Assembly (NCBI GenBank): GCA_963826695.1
Contig: CAWGXZ010000001.1
Location: 1 to 64,000, forward strand
Reading direction: 5' to 3'
Length of the DNA stretch: 64,000 bases
Source: CAWGXZ01 sp963826695
GTDB taxonomy: Bacteria; Pseudomonadota; Gammaproteobacteria; Burkholderiales; Burkholderiaceae_C
A program made the translations under genes and the position numbers. Within the stretch, counting starts at the first letter, position 1. The number at the start of each line of letters is the position of its first letter. This document shows, in pieces, positions 35,365 to 44,113 of the stretch. The notes under the pieces are model-generated. The model was given only the letters and a program-made list of their open reading frames with translations. It was not told the DNA's origin and searched no databases.

Positions 35365-35829
35365 ATGCAACACGCCGATAAGGGCGACGACGGCCTGCTC
35401 GACGGCCGCGGCCTGCGCATCGGCATCGTGCAGGCCAGCTTCAACGCCGCACTCACCGACCGGCTGGCGCAGAGCTGTCTGGCCGAATTGCAGGCCATCG
35501 GCGTGCATCCCGGGCAGGTTCGGCATGTGCGCGTGCCGGGTGCGCTGGAAATTCCGATCGCGCTGCTGGCGATGGCGCGCAGCCAGGGCTACGACGCGCT
35601 GGTGGCGCTCGGCTGCATCGTGCGCGGCGAGACGTACCACTTCGAACTCGTCGCCAACGAAAGCGGCGCGGGCGTCAGCCGGGTGTCGCTCGACCACGCC
35701 GTGCCGATCGCCAACGCCATCCTGACCGTCGAGGACGAGGCCCAGGCCTGGGCGCGGGTCGACGAGAAAGGCCGCGATGCCGGCCGGGTGGCGGTGCAGA
35801 TGGCGCTTCTGATGAAAGCATTGACATGA
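35365..35829 (+). CDS. ribH: 6,7-dimethyl-8-ribityllumazine synthase
   Basis: 154 residues. Motifs: LRIGIVQASFNAALTDRL, RVPGALEIPIALLAMA, ALGCIVRGETYHFELVANES and the catalytic-His region of that block. Forms icosahedral or pentameric lumazine synthase. The stop overlaps the nusB start by four bases (ATGA), the usual ribH-nusB coupling. GGAGA ribosome binding site upstream. Confidence 0.95.
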   Translation: MQHADKGDDGLLDGRGLRIGIVQASFNAALTDRLAQSCLAELQAIGVHPGQVRHVRVPGALEIPIALLAMARSQGYDALVALGCIVRGETYHFELVANESGAGVSRVSLDHAVPIANAILTVEDEAQAWARVDEKGRDAGRVAVQMALLMKALT

Positions 35830-36347
35830 ACGATCCGGGTGAGAAGACGCCCAGGCCGGCGCGACCACGGCGGCCATTCCGGCAGCCTTCGGCCGAAAAG
35901 CTGGCCATGCGCACCGGCCGCAGGCGTTCGCGCGAAGTGGCGCTGCAGGGCCTGTACGAATGGCTGGTCTCGGGCAGCGACGCCGGCGTCATCGACGCGC
36001 ACCTGCGCGAGGACGAAGGCTTTGCCGAATGCGATTCGGCGCATTTCGACGCCCTGCTGCACGGCTGCATCGCCGAGGCGGCCGCGCTCGACGCGGCGCT
36101 GACGCGGCATGTCGACCGCAAGACGACCGAGCTGTCGCCGGTCGAACACGGCGTGCTGCTGATCGGTGCCTACGAGTTGAAGCACTGCATCGACATTCCG
36201 TACAAGGTGGTGATCAACGAGGCGGTCGAGCTGGCCAAGAGCTTCGGCGGCACCGACGGCCACAAGTACGTCAACGGCGTGCTCGACAAGACCGCCGCCG
36301 ACCTGCGGCCGGTCGAGGTCGAGGCGGTGCGCGCCGCGCGGCGCTGA
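35826..36347 (+). CDS. nusB: Transcription antitermination protein NusB
   Basis: 173 residues. RRRSREVALQGLYEWLVSG opens the NusB fold and KVVINEAVELAKSFGGTDGH, with KYVNGVLDKTA behind it, is the classic C-terminal signature. The N-terminal 30 residues (EKTPRPARPRRPFRQPS) are a basic, disordered extension. Acts with NusE/S10 on boxA of rRNA transcripts. Translationally coupled to ribH. Confidence 0.94.
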   Translation: MNDPGEKTPRPARPRRPFRQPSAEKLAMRTGRRRSREVALQGLYEWLVSGSDAGVIDAHLREDEGFAECDSAHFDALLHGCIAEAAALDAALTRHVDRKTTELSPVEHGVLLIGAYELKHCIDIPYKVVINEAVELAKSFGGTDGHKYVNGVLDKTAADLRPVEVEAVRAARR

Positions 36348-36396
36348 GCCGCGCCCGGCTGCATCCAGCGACGCGCAGAGGCGAGGTGCTGCACGG

Positions 36397-36831
36397 GTGA
36401 GGGCCGCGTTCCGATTCGCGTTGCGCGTCTACTGGGAAGACACCGACGCCGGCGGCGTGGTCTTCTACGCCAACTACCTGAAGTTCTTCGAGCGCGCGCG
36501 CACCGAATGGCTGCGCGCCGCCGGCTATTCGCAGGAGCGGCTGCGCGTCGAGTCCGGGCTGATGTTCGTCGTCGGCGAGACGGCGGTGCGCTTCCTGCGG
36601 CCGGCGCGGCTCGACGACCTGCTCGATGTCACCGTCGGTGCGGTCGACGCCGGCCGGGCCTCGATCACCGTGGCGCAGCAGGCCTGGCGGCGCGGCGGTG
36701 ATGGGCAGGCGGGCAGCGACGCCGCCCCGCCGCTGTTGCTGGCCGAAGGCAGCATCCGCATCGGCTGCGTCGACGCCGGAACCTTCCGACCCCGCCGCAT
36801 TCCCATCGACCTTCTCCAGGCTCTCGAATGA
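36397..36831 (+). CDS. ybgC: Tol-Pal-associated acyl-CoA thioesterase YbgC
   Basis: 144 residues from GTG 36397, with GAGG upstream. RVYWEDTDAGGVVFYANYLK, the 4-hydroxybenzoyl-CoA thioesterase-type hotdog motif with catalytic Asp, is followed by FFERARTEWLRAAGYSQERL. A short Gly/Asp-rich insert (GDGQAGSDAAPP) lies in the C-terminal strand region. The stop overlaps tolQ by four bases, the standard ybgC-tolQRA arrangement. Confidence 0.9.
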   Translation: MRAAFRFALRVYWEDTDAGGVVFYANYLKFFERARTEWLRAAGYSQERLRVESGLMFVVGETAVRFLRPARLDDLLDVTVGAVDAGRASITVAQQAWRRGGDGQAGSDAAPPLLLAEGSIRIGCVDAGTFRPRRIPIDLLQALE

Positions 36832-37541
36832 ACCAAGACCTTTCGATCATTTCGCTCGTGCTGCACGCAAGCTTCGTCGTGCAGCTGGTGATGGCGGGGC
36901 TGCTCGTCACCTCGCTGGTCAGCTGGAGCGTGATCTTCGGCAAGACCTTCGGCCTGCGCAAGGTGCGCGCCGCCAACGACCAGTTCGAGCGCAGCTTCTG
37001 GGCCGGGCGGAGCCTCAACGATCTCTACGGCGATGCGCTGGCGCGGCCGGGTGGCTCGCCGATGGAGCGCATCTTCGCCTCGGGGATGCGCGAATTCATC
37101 AAGCTGCGCGAGCGCCGCGTCGACGACATGGTGGCGCTGCTCGACGGCGCCCGGCGGGCGATGCGCGCCAGCTACCAGCGCGAACTCGACACCATCGAGG
37201 CCCAGCTGTCGTTCCTGGCTTCCGTGGGCTCGGTCAGCCCGTACGTGGGCCTGTTCGGCACCGTCTGGGGAATCATGCATGCCTTCGTCGGGCTGGCGAA
37301 CCTGCAGCAGGTTTCGCTGGCGACCGTCGCGCCGGGGATTGCCGAGGCGCTGGTGGCAACCGCCATCGGCCTGTTCGCGGCAATTCCCGCGGTGATCGCC
37401 TACAACCGCTTTTCGCGCGACATCGACCGCATCGCCATCCAGCTCGAGACCTTCATGGAGGAGTTCTCGAACATCCTGCACCGCAGCGCCGGGCAGGCGC
37501 CGGCCGCGGCGCCAGCGGCGGTCGTCGTCGGAGGCCGCTGA
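36828..37541 (+). CDS. tolQ: Tol-Pal system protein TolQ
   Basis: 237 residues, three transmembrane helices: near the N-terminus (SFVVQLVMAGLLVTSLVSWS), and a pair at LASVGSVSPYVGLFGTVWGI and EALVATAIGLFAAIPAVIAY. These are the ExbB/MotA-type pore helices. With TolR it makes a proton-driven motor that energises TolA during cell division. Two bases separate its stop from tolR. Confidence 0.95.
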   Translation: MNQDLSIISLVLHASFVVQLVMAGLLVTSLVSWSVIFGKTFGLRKVRAANDQFERSFWAGRSLNDLYGDALARPGGSPMERIFASGMREFIKLRERRVDDMVALLDGARRAMRASYQRELDTIEAQLSFLASVGSVSPYVGLFGTVWGIMHAFVGLANLQQVSLATVAPGIAEALVATAIGLFAAIPAVIAYNRFSRDIDRIAIQLETFMEEFSNILHRSAGQAPAAAPAAVVVGGR

Positions 37542-37542
37542 G

Positions 37543-37968
<426 letters not shown>

Positions 37969-39133
37969 GTGTCGGGGATGCGCCACCGCGGCGACGATCC
38001 GCTGCTGCCGCGTTCGCCGGGTGGCATGCGCACCGGCATCGCGCTGGCGGTGCTGGTCCATCTGCTGCTCATCGGCGCGCTGGCGATCGGGCTGAACTGG
38101 AAGGTGAGCGAGCCGGAAGGCGTCGACGCGGAGCTTTGGGCTGCCGTGCCGCAGGTCGCGGCACCACGCGCCGCGCGCGCCGGCGCCGACCGCCGAAACG
38201 CGGCCCGCGCCCGAGCCGACCGCGCCACCGCGCGAGCCAGTGGCCAAGGCGGCACCGCGGGAGCCCGACCCCCCGCCAAAACCCGTCGTCAAGCCGCGCG
38301 TCGAGCCCAAGCCGGAGCCCAAGCAGCCCGCCAGGCCCGAGCCGAAGCCGGAGCCGAAACCCGTTGTCAGGCCTGATCCGAAGCCTGAACCCAAGCCGGT
38401 TGCCAAGCCGCCCGAGCCGAAGCCCAAGCCGGAGCCGAAGCGCGCCGAGGTCGATGCCCAGATCGCGGTCGAGAAGGCCAGGCGCGCCGAGGCGCTGCAG
38501 CGGCGCAAGGAGCAGGAAGAGCGCGAAGCGAGGGCCGAGCAGCTCGCTGCCGAGCGGCTGGCCAGGGAGAAGGCCGAGGTGCAGCGCCGCGCCGAGGCCG
38601 AGAAGAAGGAAAAGGCCGTGCGCGAGGCCGCCGCCCGAGAGGCCGCTGCGCGCGAAGCCGCGGTGCGCGAGGCCCGCGAGGCCGCCGCTCGCGAGGCCGC
38701 GGAGAAGCGCCGCATTGCCGAGGCCGAGCAGCGCAGGAAGGGCGAGGCCGATGCGGCGCGCCAGGAGGCGCAGCGCAACGAGCGGCTCAAGCGGATCATG
38801 CGCGAGGCCGGGGGCGGCGCCGGCAGCGAGAGCGCAACGGGCGGTGCCGCGCAGACCGCGGGGCCATCGGCGGGCTATGCCGGCCGGGTCAAGGCACGCA
38901 TCAAGCCGAACATCGTCTATGCCGAGACACCGGCCGGCAATCCGACCGCCGAGGTCGAAGTCCGCCTTGCGCCGGACGGCCGCATCATCAGCCAGCGTCT
39001 GCTGCGCAGCAGCGGCCAGAAGGACTGGGACGACGCCGTGCTGCGCGCGGTGGACCGCACCGAAATCCTGCCGCGCGACATCGACGGCCGGGTACCGACG
39101 CCGATCGTCATCAGCTTCCGGCCGCGCGATTGA
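37969..39133 (+). pseudogene. tolA: Cell envelope integrity protein TolA, one frameshift
   Basis: Domains in order: N-terminal membrane anchor (GIALAVLVHLLLIGALAIGL), a Pro/Lys-rich section then a long Ala/Glu/Arg-rich helix (KAVREAAAREAAAREAAVRE), and a C-terminal TonB-like domain (GYAGRVKARIKPNIVYAETP, AEVEVRLAPDGRIIS, LPRDIDGRVPTPIVISFRPR). The frame changes within the GC-repetitive run at about 38168-38184, so an indel there splits anchor from the rest. Translation starts at GTG 37969 right behind tolR, or nine bases later at ATG. TolB and Pal, which normally follow, are absent here. Confidence 0.83.
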
Positions 39134-39140
39134 GGCTGTT

Positions 39141-39158
39141 CGCCAGCGTGGGCTGGCG
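39141..39158 (+). terminator. Hairpin after tolA
   Basis: CGCCAG-cgtggg-CTGGCG forms a six-base-pair stem seven bases after the tolA stop. There is no run of T behind it, so it is a weak candidate for a transcript end and might only protect the 3' end. Confidence 0.3.
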
Positions 39159-39258
39159 TGCGGACGGGGCTCCAGCACTTCAGTCCAACGGGCCCAGCCG
39201 GGTGACTCTTCCCTTGCCCTTCGCCCTTCGTCCCTCGGCGCTCGGCAGCGAATGCGCC

Positions 39259-39383
39259 AGAAGGTGTGAGAGAAACCGTAGCGAGCGGTCCGAGGTCGCA
39301 TTGAGGAGCGCAGCCGGACATGGCGTCCGGCGAGCACCGGAGATGCGAGATCGGACCGCGCAGTAGGTTTATCCACACCTTCT
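39259..39383. repeat. Repeat element with inverted ends, copy 1 (125 bases)
   Basis: Bounded by AGAAGGTGTG (39259-39268) and CACACCTTCT (39374-39383), perfect 10-base inverted ends. Read on the minus strand, its first half is nearly identical to copy 2 at 48984-49185, including a 63-base exact match that holds the hairpin GCCGGAC-gccat-GTCCGGC. TTATCCACA (39369-39377), a consensus DnaA box, lies at one end. On the minus strand the element begins at the stop codon of the DUF3047 gene. It encodes no protein. It resembles a small non-autonomous element or a REP-like sequence; no match to a named family can be claimed. Confidence 0.75.
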
Positions 39384-40162
39384 CACTCGAGCTCGATGTC
39401 GGCCACGTGCCCCATGCTGCGGGTCTTGGTGTTGTCGGAGTCGGCGCCGATGGCAATGCCGATCAGCGGCGGCACCTCGGCGCTCTCGCTGCCGAAGAGC
39501 AGCTTGAAATCGGCGGCGACGTCGCGCTGCTCGCGCATCCACTGCGGGGCGGCTCCGGTGCCACTGCGCAGCACGATGTAGCGCACGCGCCGGGTGAACG
39601 CGCTGTCGATTCGGGTGCCGACCGGCAGATTCGCGTCCCAGACGTAGCAGACGTTCGCGCCCGGCACCGGCTGCGCGCTGCCCGACCGCGCGGCACGCAA
39701 CAACTGCCGCTCGATGAAGGGCACCTTGTCGAGCGGCAGGTCGAACAGCGCACACACCTTCAACGTGGTGTCGTCACCCTCGCGGCGCCGCAGGTCGGCG
39801 CTGCTGTTGAGCTGGTCGGCACGCCAGCGCCAGCTCAGCTTGCGGGCGCTGGTCTCGGGCGCCAGCGGATGCACCAGGTTGCCGTACGACAGGTCGGCCT
39901 CGACCTTCAGCGCGCGCTTGCCGTCGACGTCGACCATGCTGAAGCGGGTGAAGGGCTTGGTCTGCCCCGGCAGACCGACAACACCCCAGGGGCTCGGCGG
40001 CGTCGCGCCGGACCCTGCCAGCGGCTGCAGCACCGGCTCGGCGAGCGCCGGAACGGCCACGGCGGCGCATCCGGCGGCGATGACGACCATGCCGACAAGG
40101 CGCAACGCCTGGCGCGGCACGCCTGGCGTCGAGAAGGGACGATTCAAGGCAAATCGGTTCAT
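39383..40162 (-). CDS. Secreted DUF3047-family protein
   Basis: 259 residues from ATG 40162, chosen for GGAGACG just upstream; a longer reading to 40297 is unlikely. Signal peptide or anchor LRLVGMVVIAAGCAAVAVPA to LAEP. The mature part has TKPFTRFSMVDVDGKRALKV, LSWRWRADQLNSSADLRRRE, KVCALFDLPLDKVPF and NVCYVWDANLPVGT, typical of DUF3047, a family of unknown, probably carbohydrate-binding-like fold. Its stop sits at the edge of repeat copy 1. A fragment of an oxidoreductase lies upstream on the same strand. Confidence 0.75.
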   Translation of the reverse strand: MNRFALNRPFSTPGVPRQALRLVGMVVIAAGCAAVAVPALAEPVLQPLAGSGATPPSPWGVVGLPGQTKPFTRFSMVDVDGKRALKVEADLSYGNLVHPLAPETSARKLSWRWRADQLNSSADLRRREGDDTTLKVCALFDLPLDKVPFIERQLLRAARSGSAQPVPGANVCYVWDANLPVGTRIDSAFTRRVRYIVLRSGTGAAPQWMREQRDVAADFKLLFGSESAEVPPLIGIAIGADSDNTKTRSMGHVADIELE

Positions 40163-40205
40163 GTTCGTCTCCGGTTCATGCAGGTTTGGTTGAACGGGCG
40201 CAGGC

Positions 40206-40375
40206 TCAGGCGCTCCGGCTGTTGATTGCGCGCTTCCACCCACCGGCAGCGACCTTGTTGGTTCCGGCCCGGGTCGGGTAGGGGTGGATCGTGCCAAGGA
40301 TCCGGTTCAGCCCGAGGCCATGTTTCATCGCCAGCACGAATTCGGCTAGCACGTCGCCGGCCCGCACCCTGACCC
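40206..40375 (-). pseudogene. C-terminal remnant of an FAD-dependent pyridine nucleotide-disulfide oxidoreductase
   Basis: AGDVLAEFVLAMKHGLGLNR and, directly after, ILGTIHPYPTRAGTNKVAAG then GWKRA match the dimerisation-domain end of mercuric-reductase-like disulfide oxidoreductases. Nothing of the FAD, NAD or active-site Cys regions is found upstream: the frame stays open to 40634 but without similarity. It is a 50-odd-residue relic between DUF3047 and the ATPase gene, pointing to a deletion that removed most of the gene. Confidence 0.7.
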
Positions 40376-40596
40376 GCAGCCTGCGGCACACCCGCAACGG
40401 ACCCACGCCTTCGCCGTTGCACGGGAAAATCGCCGCCCGTGCCGGGCCTGAATCACGGAGTTGACGCCCGAGCGGGCCATTCTTCGAGCGATCGTCTCGA
40501 GGCAATGCTGCGATGATCAGGGTGCCATCGGCGCCGGCTGGCGATGCCCGCTGGCGGCCGCTCTGAACGCCGACCGATGACCTTGTCGCCCCACCC
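40376..40596. other. Gap upstream of the GspE-type ATPase gene
   Basis: About 220 bases between the oxidoreductase relic and the ATPase ATG. No gene, RNA or convincing promoter motif was recognised. It contains a CGGGAAAATCGCCGCCCG inverted repeat (about 40421-40439), which may be a site or chance. Confidence 0.3.
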
Positions 40597-43110
40597 ATGA
40601 ACGATCCATACACCGCAACGCAATGGGGCACCACGTCCCAGATGGGGTTGGCACATGAAGCCGGGCCCGAGCTGTGGCCGGCGCCACCCTTCGCCTGCTA
40701 TGCCGCCACCGACGACGGTGTCGAAGGCCAGCCGTGCGAGATCGAAGGCCCGAACGGCAGCCGCACGGTGGGCCGTCTCACGCGTTTCGTGCCGAAGGAT
40801 CGGCTGGCGATGGTCGAAGTGCCACCGGCACGCGCGGCGCTGCCGCTGCGTTTCAGCCAGTTCCGCAGCCTGCTGCTGACCACCCCGGTCGAGCTGGTCG
40901 ACGTTTCTTCCTCCGACCCGCACGCCGAGATGCTGCGGCACCGGGCGGTCACCAGCTACCGGATCATCAAGAGCAACGGCGCCGAATTGCACGGCGAAAC
41001 GGTGGGCTACGTCGAGACCGCCGAGGGCCTGTTCCTCTTTCCGGTCGCCGACGCCAGCGGCCGGGTGCAGCGCCTGTTCGTGCCGCGCAAGGCCTTCAAC
41101 GCCTTCGAGGTCGGGCCGCGGATCGGCGAGCTGCTGGTCGAGCAGAAGGTGGTCTCGGCCGAGCAGGTCGAGGAGGCGGTCGACCTGCAGCAGCAGCTGC
41201 GCAGCCAGAAGATCGGCGACATCCTGCTGGCGCGCAAGGTGGTGGCGCCGGAACAGCTGCTCGAAGCGATCGAGCGCCAGGCGCGCATGCCGATCGTGCG
41301 CATCGGCGCCGCGCTGACCTCGCTCGGACTGATCACCGAAGCGCAGCTCGCCGACGCGCTGGCCCAGCAGCAGAACGACCGCAGCGCGCCGCTGGGCGAA
41401 CTGCTGGTGCGCATGGGCGTCGTCTCGCGCGAGGACCTGCAGGTGGCGCTGGCGCGCAAGATGGGCTATCCGCTGGTCGACCTGGACGAGTTCCCGCCAG
41501 AGGTCGGCGCGCTGCGCGCACTCGGCTACAACGTGGCGATGCGGCTGCAGATGCTGCCGCTGCTGCTGCGCGAGGGCCGGCTGATCGTCGCCCTGGACGA
41601 CCCGGCGCGGCGCCGCAGCGCGGTCGACGAGGCCGAGTTCGTCGCCCAGATGAAGATCGTGCCGGTGCTGGCGCAGTGCGCCTCGATCGAGGAGACGATC
41701 ACCCGCGCCTACGAGCGGATCGGCGCCACCGCCCCACCCCCGAGAGGCGAGCGTCCGCAGCGCCATGCCGATGCCGGCGAGTCGAGCGATACCGACCGGC
41801 TGGTCGAGACGCTGGAGAAGGAGGGGCGCGATCCGTCGGAGGAAGACAACCCGATCGAGCAATCGGACAACTCGCTGGTGCGGCTGATCAACAACATGAT
41901 CATCGAGGCGCACCGCGACGGCGTGTCGGACATCCACATCGAGAGCTACCCGGGCAAGCAGAAGATCCGCATCCGCTTCCGCAAGGACGGCACGCTGCGC
42001 ACCTATCTCGAGCTGTCGCCGAACTACCGCAACGCGCTGGTCGCCCGGCTGAAGATCATGTGCGACCTCGACATCTCCGAGCGGCGCAAGCCGCAGGACG
42101 GCAAGATCAACTTCGCCCGTTTTTCACCGCAGCACAAGATCGAACTGCGGGTGGCGACGATTCCGACGACCGGCAACCTCGAAGACCTGGTGATGCGGAT
42201 CCTGGCCTCGGCCAAGCCGCTGCCGGTGACCAGCCTCGGCCTCTCGGCCTGGAACCTGGAGCAGCTGAAGCTGGCGGTCGAGCGGCCGTACGGCATGGTG
42301 CTGTGCGTCGGCCCGACCGGGTCGGGCAAGACGACGACGCTGCATTCGGTGCTCAGCGAGATCAACCTGCCCGACCGGAAGATCTGGACCGCCGAGGACC
42401 CGATCGAGATCACCCAGGCGGGCCTGCGCCAGGTCCAGGTCAACCCGAAGATCGACTGGACCTTCGCCAAGGCGCTGCGCGCCTTCCTGCGCGCCGACCC
42501 GGACGTCATCATGGTCGGCGAGATGCGCGACAAGGAAACCGCGCAGACGGCGATCGAGGCCTCGCTGACCGGCCACCTGGTGCTGTCGACGCTGCATACC
42601 AACAGCGCGCCGGAAACCGTCACCCGGCTGCTCGACATGGGCATGGACCCGTTCAATTTCGCCGATTCGCTGCTCGCGGTGCTGGCGCAGCGGCTGGTGC
42701 GGCGGCTGTGCCCCCAGTGCCGCGTCAGCGAGCCGGCAGGCGACGCGCAGGTCGCCGAATGGTTGGGCGACTACCAGCACGCCTTCGGCGCGGCCACCCC
42801 GCCGACCGACCACAAGGCACTGCTTGCCGGGTGGATCGGTCGCCACGGCAAGAACGGCCGGCTTCAGCGCCACCACAGCCCCGGCTGCAAGCAGTGCGAC
42901 AACAGCGGCTTCAAGGGTCGTGCCGGGCTGCACGAGCTGATGGTGACCTCGCGCGCACTGCGCCATCTGGTGCAGACCGGGGCCCGCAGCGAAGCCCTGC
43001 AGGCGCAGGCGATGAGCGAAGGCATGCGCACGCTGCGCCAGGACGGGATCGAGAAAGTGCTGGCGGGCGCGACGACGATCGAGGAAGTGCGGGCAACGAC
43101 CAACGCCTGA
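40597..43110 (+). CDS. GspE/PilB-family secretion ATPase with MshEN-like repeats
   Basis: 837 residues. The N-terminal 150 residues form an unassigned domain. Two MshEN-like repeats follow (RIGELLVEQKVVSAEQVEEA and PLGELLVRMGVVSREDLQVA), a type that in MshE binds c-di-GMP, then the GspE_N region (MGYPLVDLDEFPPEVGALRA). The ATPase core has Walker A GPTGSGKTTTLHSVL, Asp box, Walker B FLRADPDVIMVGEMRDKETA and HTNSAPETVTRL. Zinc Cys occur in LCPQCRVSE and GCKQCDNSGFKGRAG. It powers type II secretion or pilus assembly. Its cognate locus is not adjacent; four pseudopilin genes lie 8-12 kb upstream. Confidence 0.85.
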   Translation: MNDPYTATQWGTTSQMGLAHEAGPELWPAPPFACYAATDDGVEGQPCEIEGPNGSRTVGRLTRFVPKDRLAMVEVPPARAALPLRFSQFRSLLLTTPVELVDVSSSDPHAEMLRHRAVTSYRIIKSNGAELHGETVGYVETAEGLFLFPVADASGRVQRLFVPRKAFNAFEVGPRIGELLVEQKVVSAEQVEEAVDLQQQLRSQKIGDILLARKVVAPEQLLEAIERQARMPIVRIGAALTSLGLITEAQLADALAQQQNDRSAPLGELLVRMGVVSREDLQVALARKMGYPLVDLDEFPPEVGALRALGYNVAMRLQMLPLLLREGRLIVALDDPARRRSAVDEAEFVAQMKIVPVLAQCASIEETITRAYERIGATAPPPRGERPQRHADAGESSDTDRLVETLEKEGRDPSEEDNPIEQSDNSLVRLINNMIIEAHRDGVSDIHIESYPGKQKIRIRFRKDGTLRTYLELSPNYRNALVARLKIMCDLDISERRKPQDGKINFARFSPQHKIELRVATIPTTGNLEDLVMRILASAKPLPVTSLGLSAWNLEQLKLAVERPYGMVLCVGPTGSGKTTTLHSVLSEINLPDRKIWTAEDPIEITQAGLRQVQVNPKIDWTFAKALRAFLRADPDVIMVGEMRDKETAQTAIEASLTGHLVLSTLHTNSAPETVTRLLDMGMDPFNFADSLLAVLAQRLVRRLCPQCRVSEPAGDAQVAEWLGDYQHAFGAATPPTDHKALLAGWIGRHGKNGRLQRHHSPGCKQCDNSGFKGRAGLHELMVTSRALRHLVQTGARSEALQAQAMSEGMRTLRQDGIEKVLAGATTIEEVRATTNA

Positions 43111-43189
43111 GAGTGCCGGCGGAACGGGCGCTCAGCGGCGCGACCGGCTCAACGCCGAAGCAGTGGCGGACGCGGTCGGCTGAGCCTTT

Positions 43190-43978
43190 TCAGCGCTCGA
43201 TACGGGCATACGCCGAATGCGCATGGATCGACTCGAAATTCTCGACATCGACCCGGTAGCGGCCGATCCGCGCATCGGCGTTCAGGCGCAACGCCACGTC
43301 GCGGACCAGGTCCTCGACGAACTTCGGGTTCTCGTAGGCGCGTTCGGTGACCCACTTCTCGTCGGCGCGCTTGAGCATCGGCCAGATCTCGCTCGAGGCG
43401 CTGTCCTCGGCAAAGCGCACCAGCTCGGGCCAGCCGATGGCGTCCTTCAGCTCGGCGCGGATGGTCACGTGCGAGCGCTGGTTGTGCGCGCCGTAGTCGG
43501 AGATTTCCTTCGAGCACGGGCACAGGCTCTTCACCGGCACCGTCGCCTCGATCCAGATCGAGGTGGCGCCGCCCTGCGTCTCGGCGATCCAGCGACCCTG
43601 GTATTCGAGCAGGCTCTCGACGCCTGAGACCGGCGCACGCTTGCGCAGGAAGAATGGAAAACGCGCTTCGATCCGGCCGCAATCGGCATGCAGCCGGTCG
43701 AGCATCGCCGCCATCTCGCGGCGCAGCACGTCGGCGTCGAGCGGCTCGGCCAGGCCGTCGAGCCAGGCCACGAAGCGCGACATGTGCGTGCCCTTCTGCT
43801 CGGCCGGAAGCATCACGTCGAGGTCCCACTGCGCAACCGTGGCGAGCACGGCGCTGCCGATGCGCAGCTGCAGCGGATAGCGCACGTCCTTGATGCCGAC
43901 ACGCTGGATCGCGAGGCGGCGCAAGTCGGGCTCGCTCTGGGTATCGGGAATGTGCAGCGCGTCTTTGAGGTTGCTCAT
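43190..43978 (-). CDS. folE2: GTP cyclohydrolase FolE2
   Basis: 262 residues of the GCYH-IB family, which makes dihydroneopterin triphosphate from GTP for folate synthesis with varied metals in place of zinc. VPVKSLCPCSKEISDYGAHN followed by QRSHVTIRAELKD includes the conserved Cys and His; ENPKFVEDLVRDVALRLNAD and FESIHAHSAYARIE close the protein. ATG 43978 is chosen because MSNLKDALHIPDTQSEPDLR is the usual start. The gene lies between the ATPase gene (convergent) and dxs. Confidence 0.93.
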   Translation of the reverse strand: MSNLKDALHIPDTQSEPDLRRLAIQRVGIKDVRYPLQLRIGSAVLATVAQWDLDVMLPAEQKGTHMSRFVAWLDGLAEPLDADVLRREMAAMLDRLHADCGRIEARFPFFLRKRAPVSGVESLLEYQGRWIAETQGGATSIWIEATVPVKSLCPCSKEISDYGAHNQRSHVTIRAELKDAIGWPELVRFAEDSASSEIWPMLKRADEKWVTERAYENPKFVEDLVRDVALRLNADARIGRYRVDVENFESIHAHSAYARIER

Positions 43979-44113
43979 GGGCTCGATCGGCAAGGGCGCC
44001 ACGTCAGGCGAGAAAGGCGGCGAGGATGCCAGCAATGCGCCCACCGCGCAGCGCCGGGGTCATGGTTCGGCAGCGCGCGGCGCGGCAGTTCAGGCCGGGC
44101 CGCGGGCGCACGC

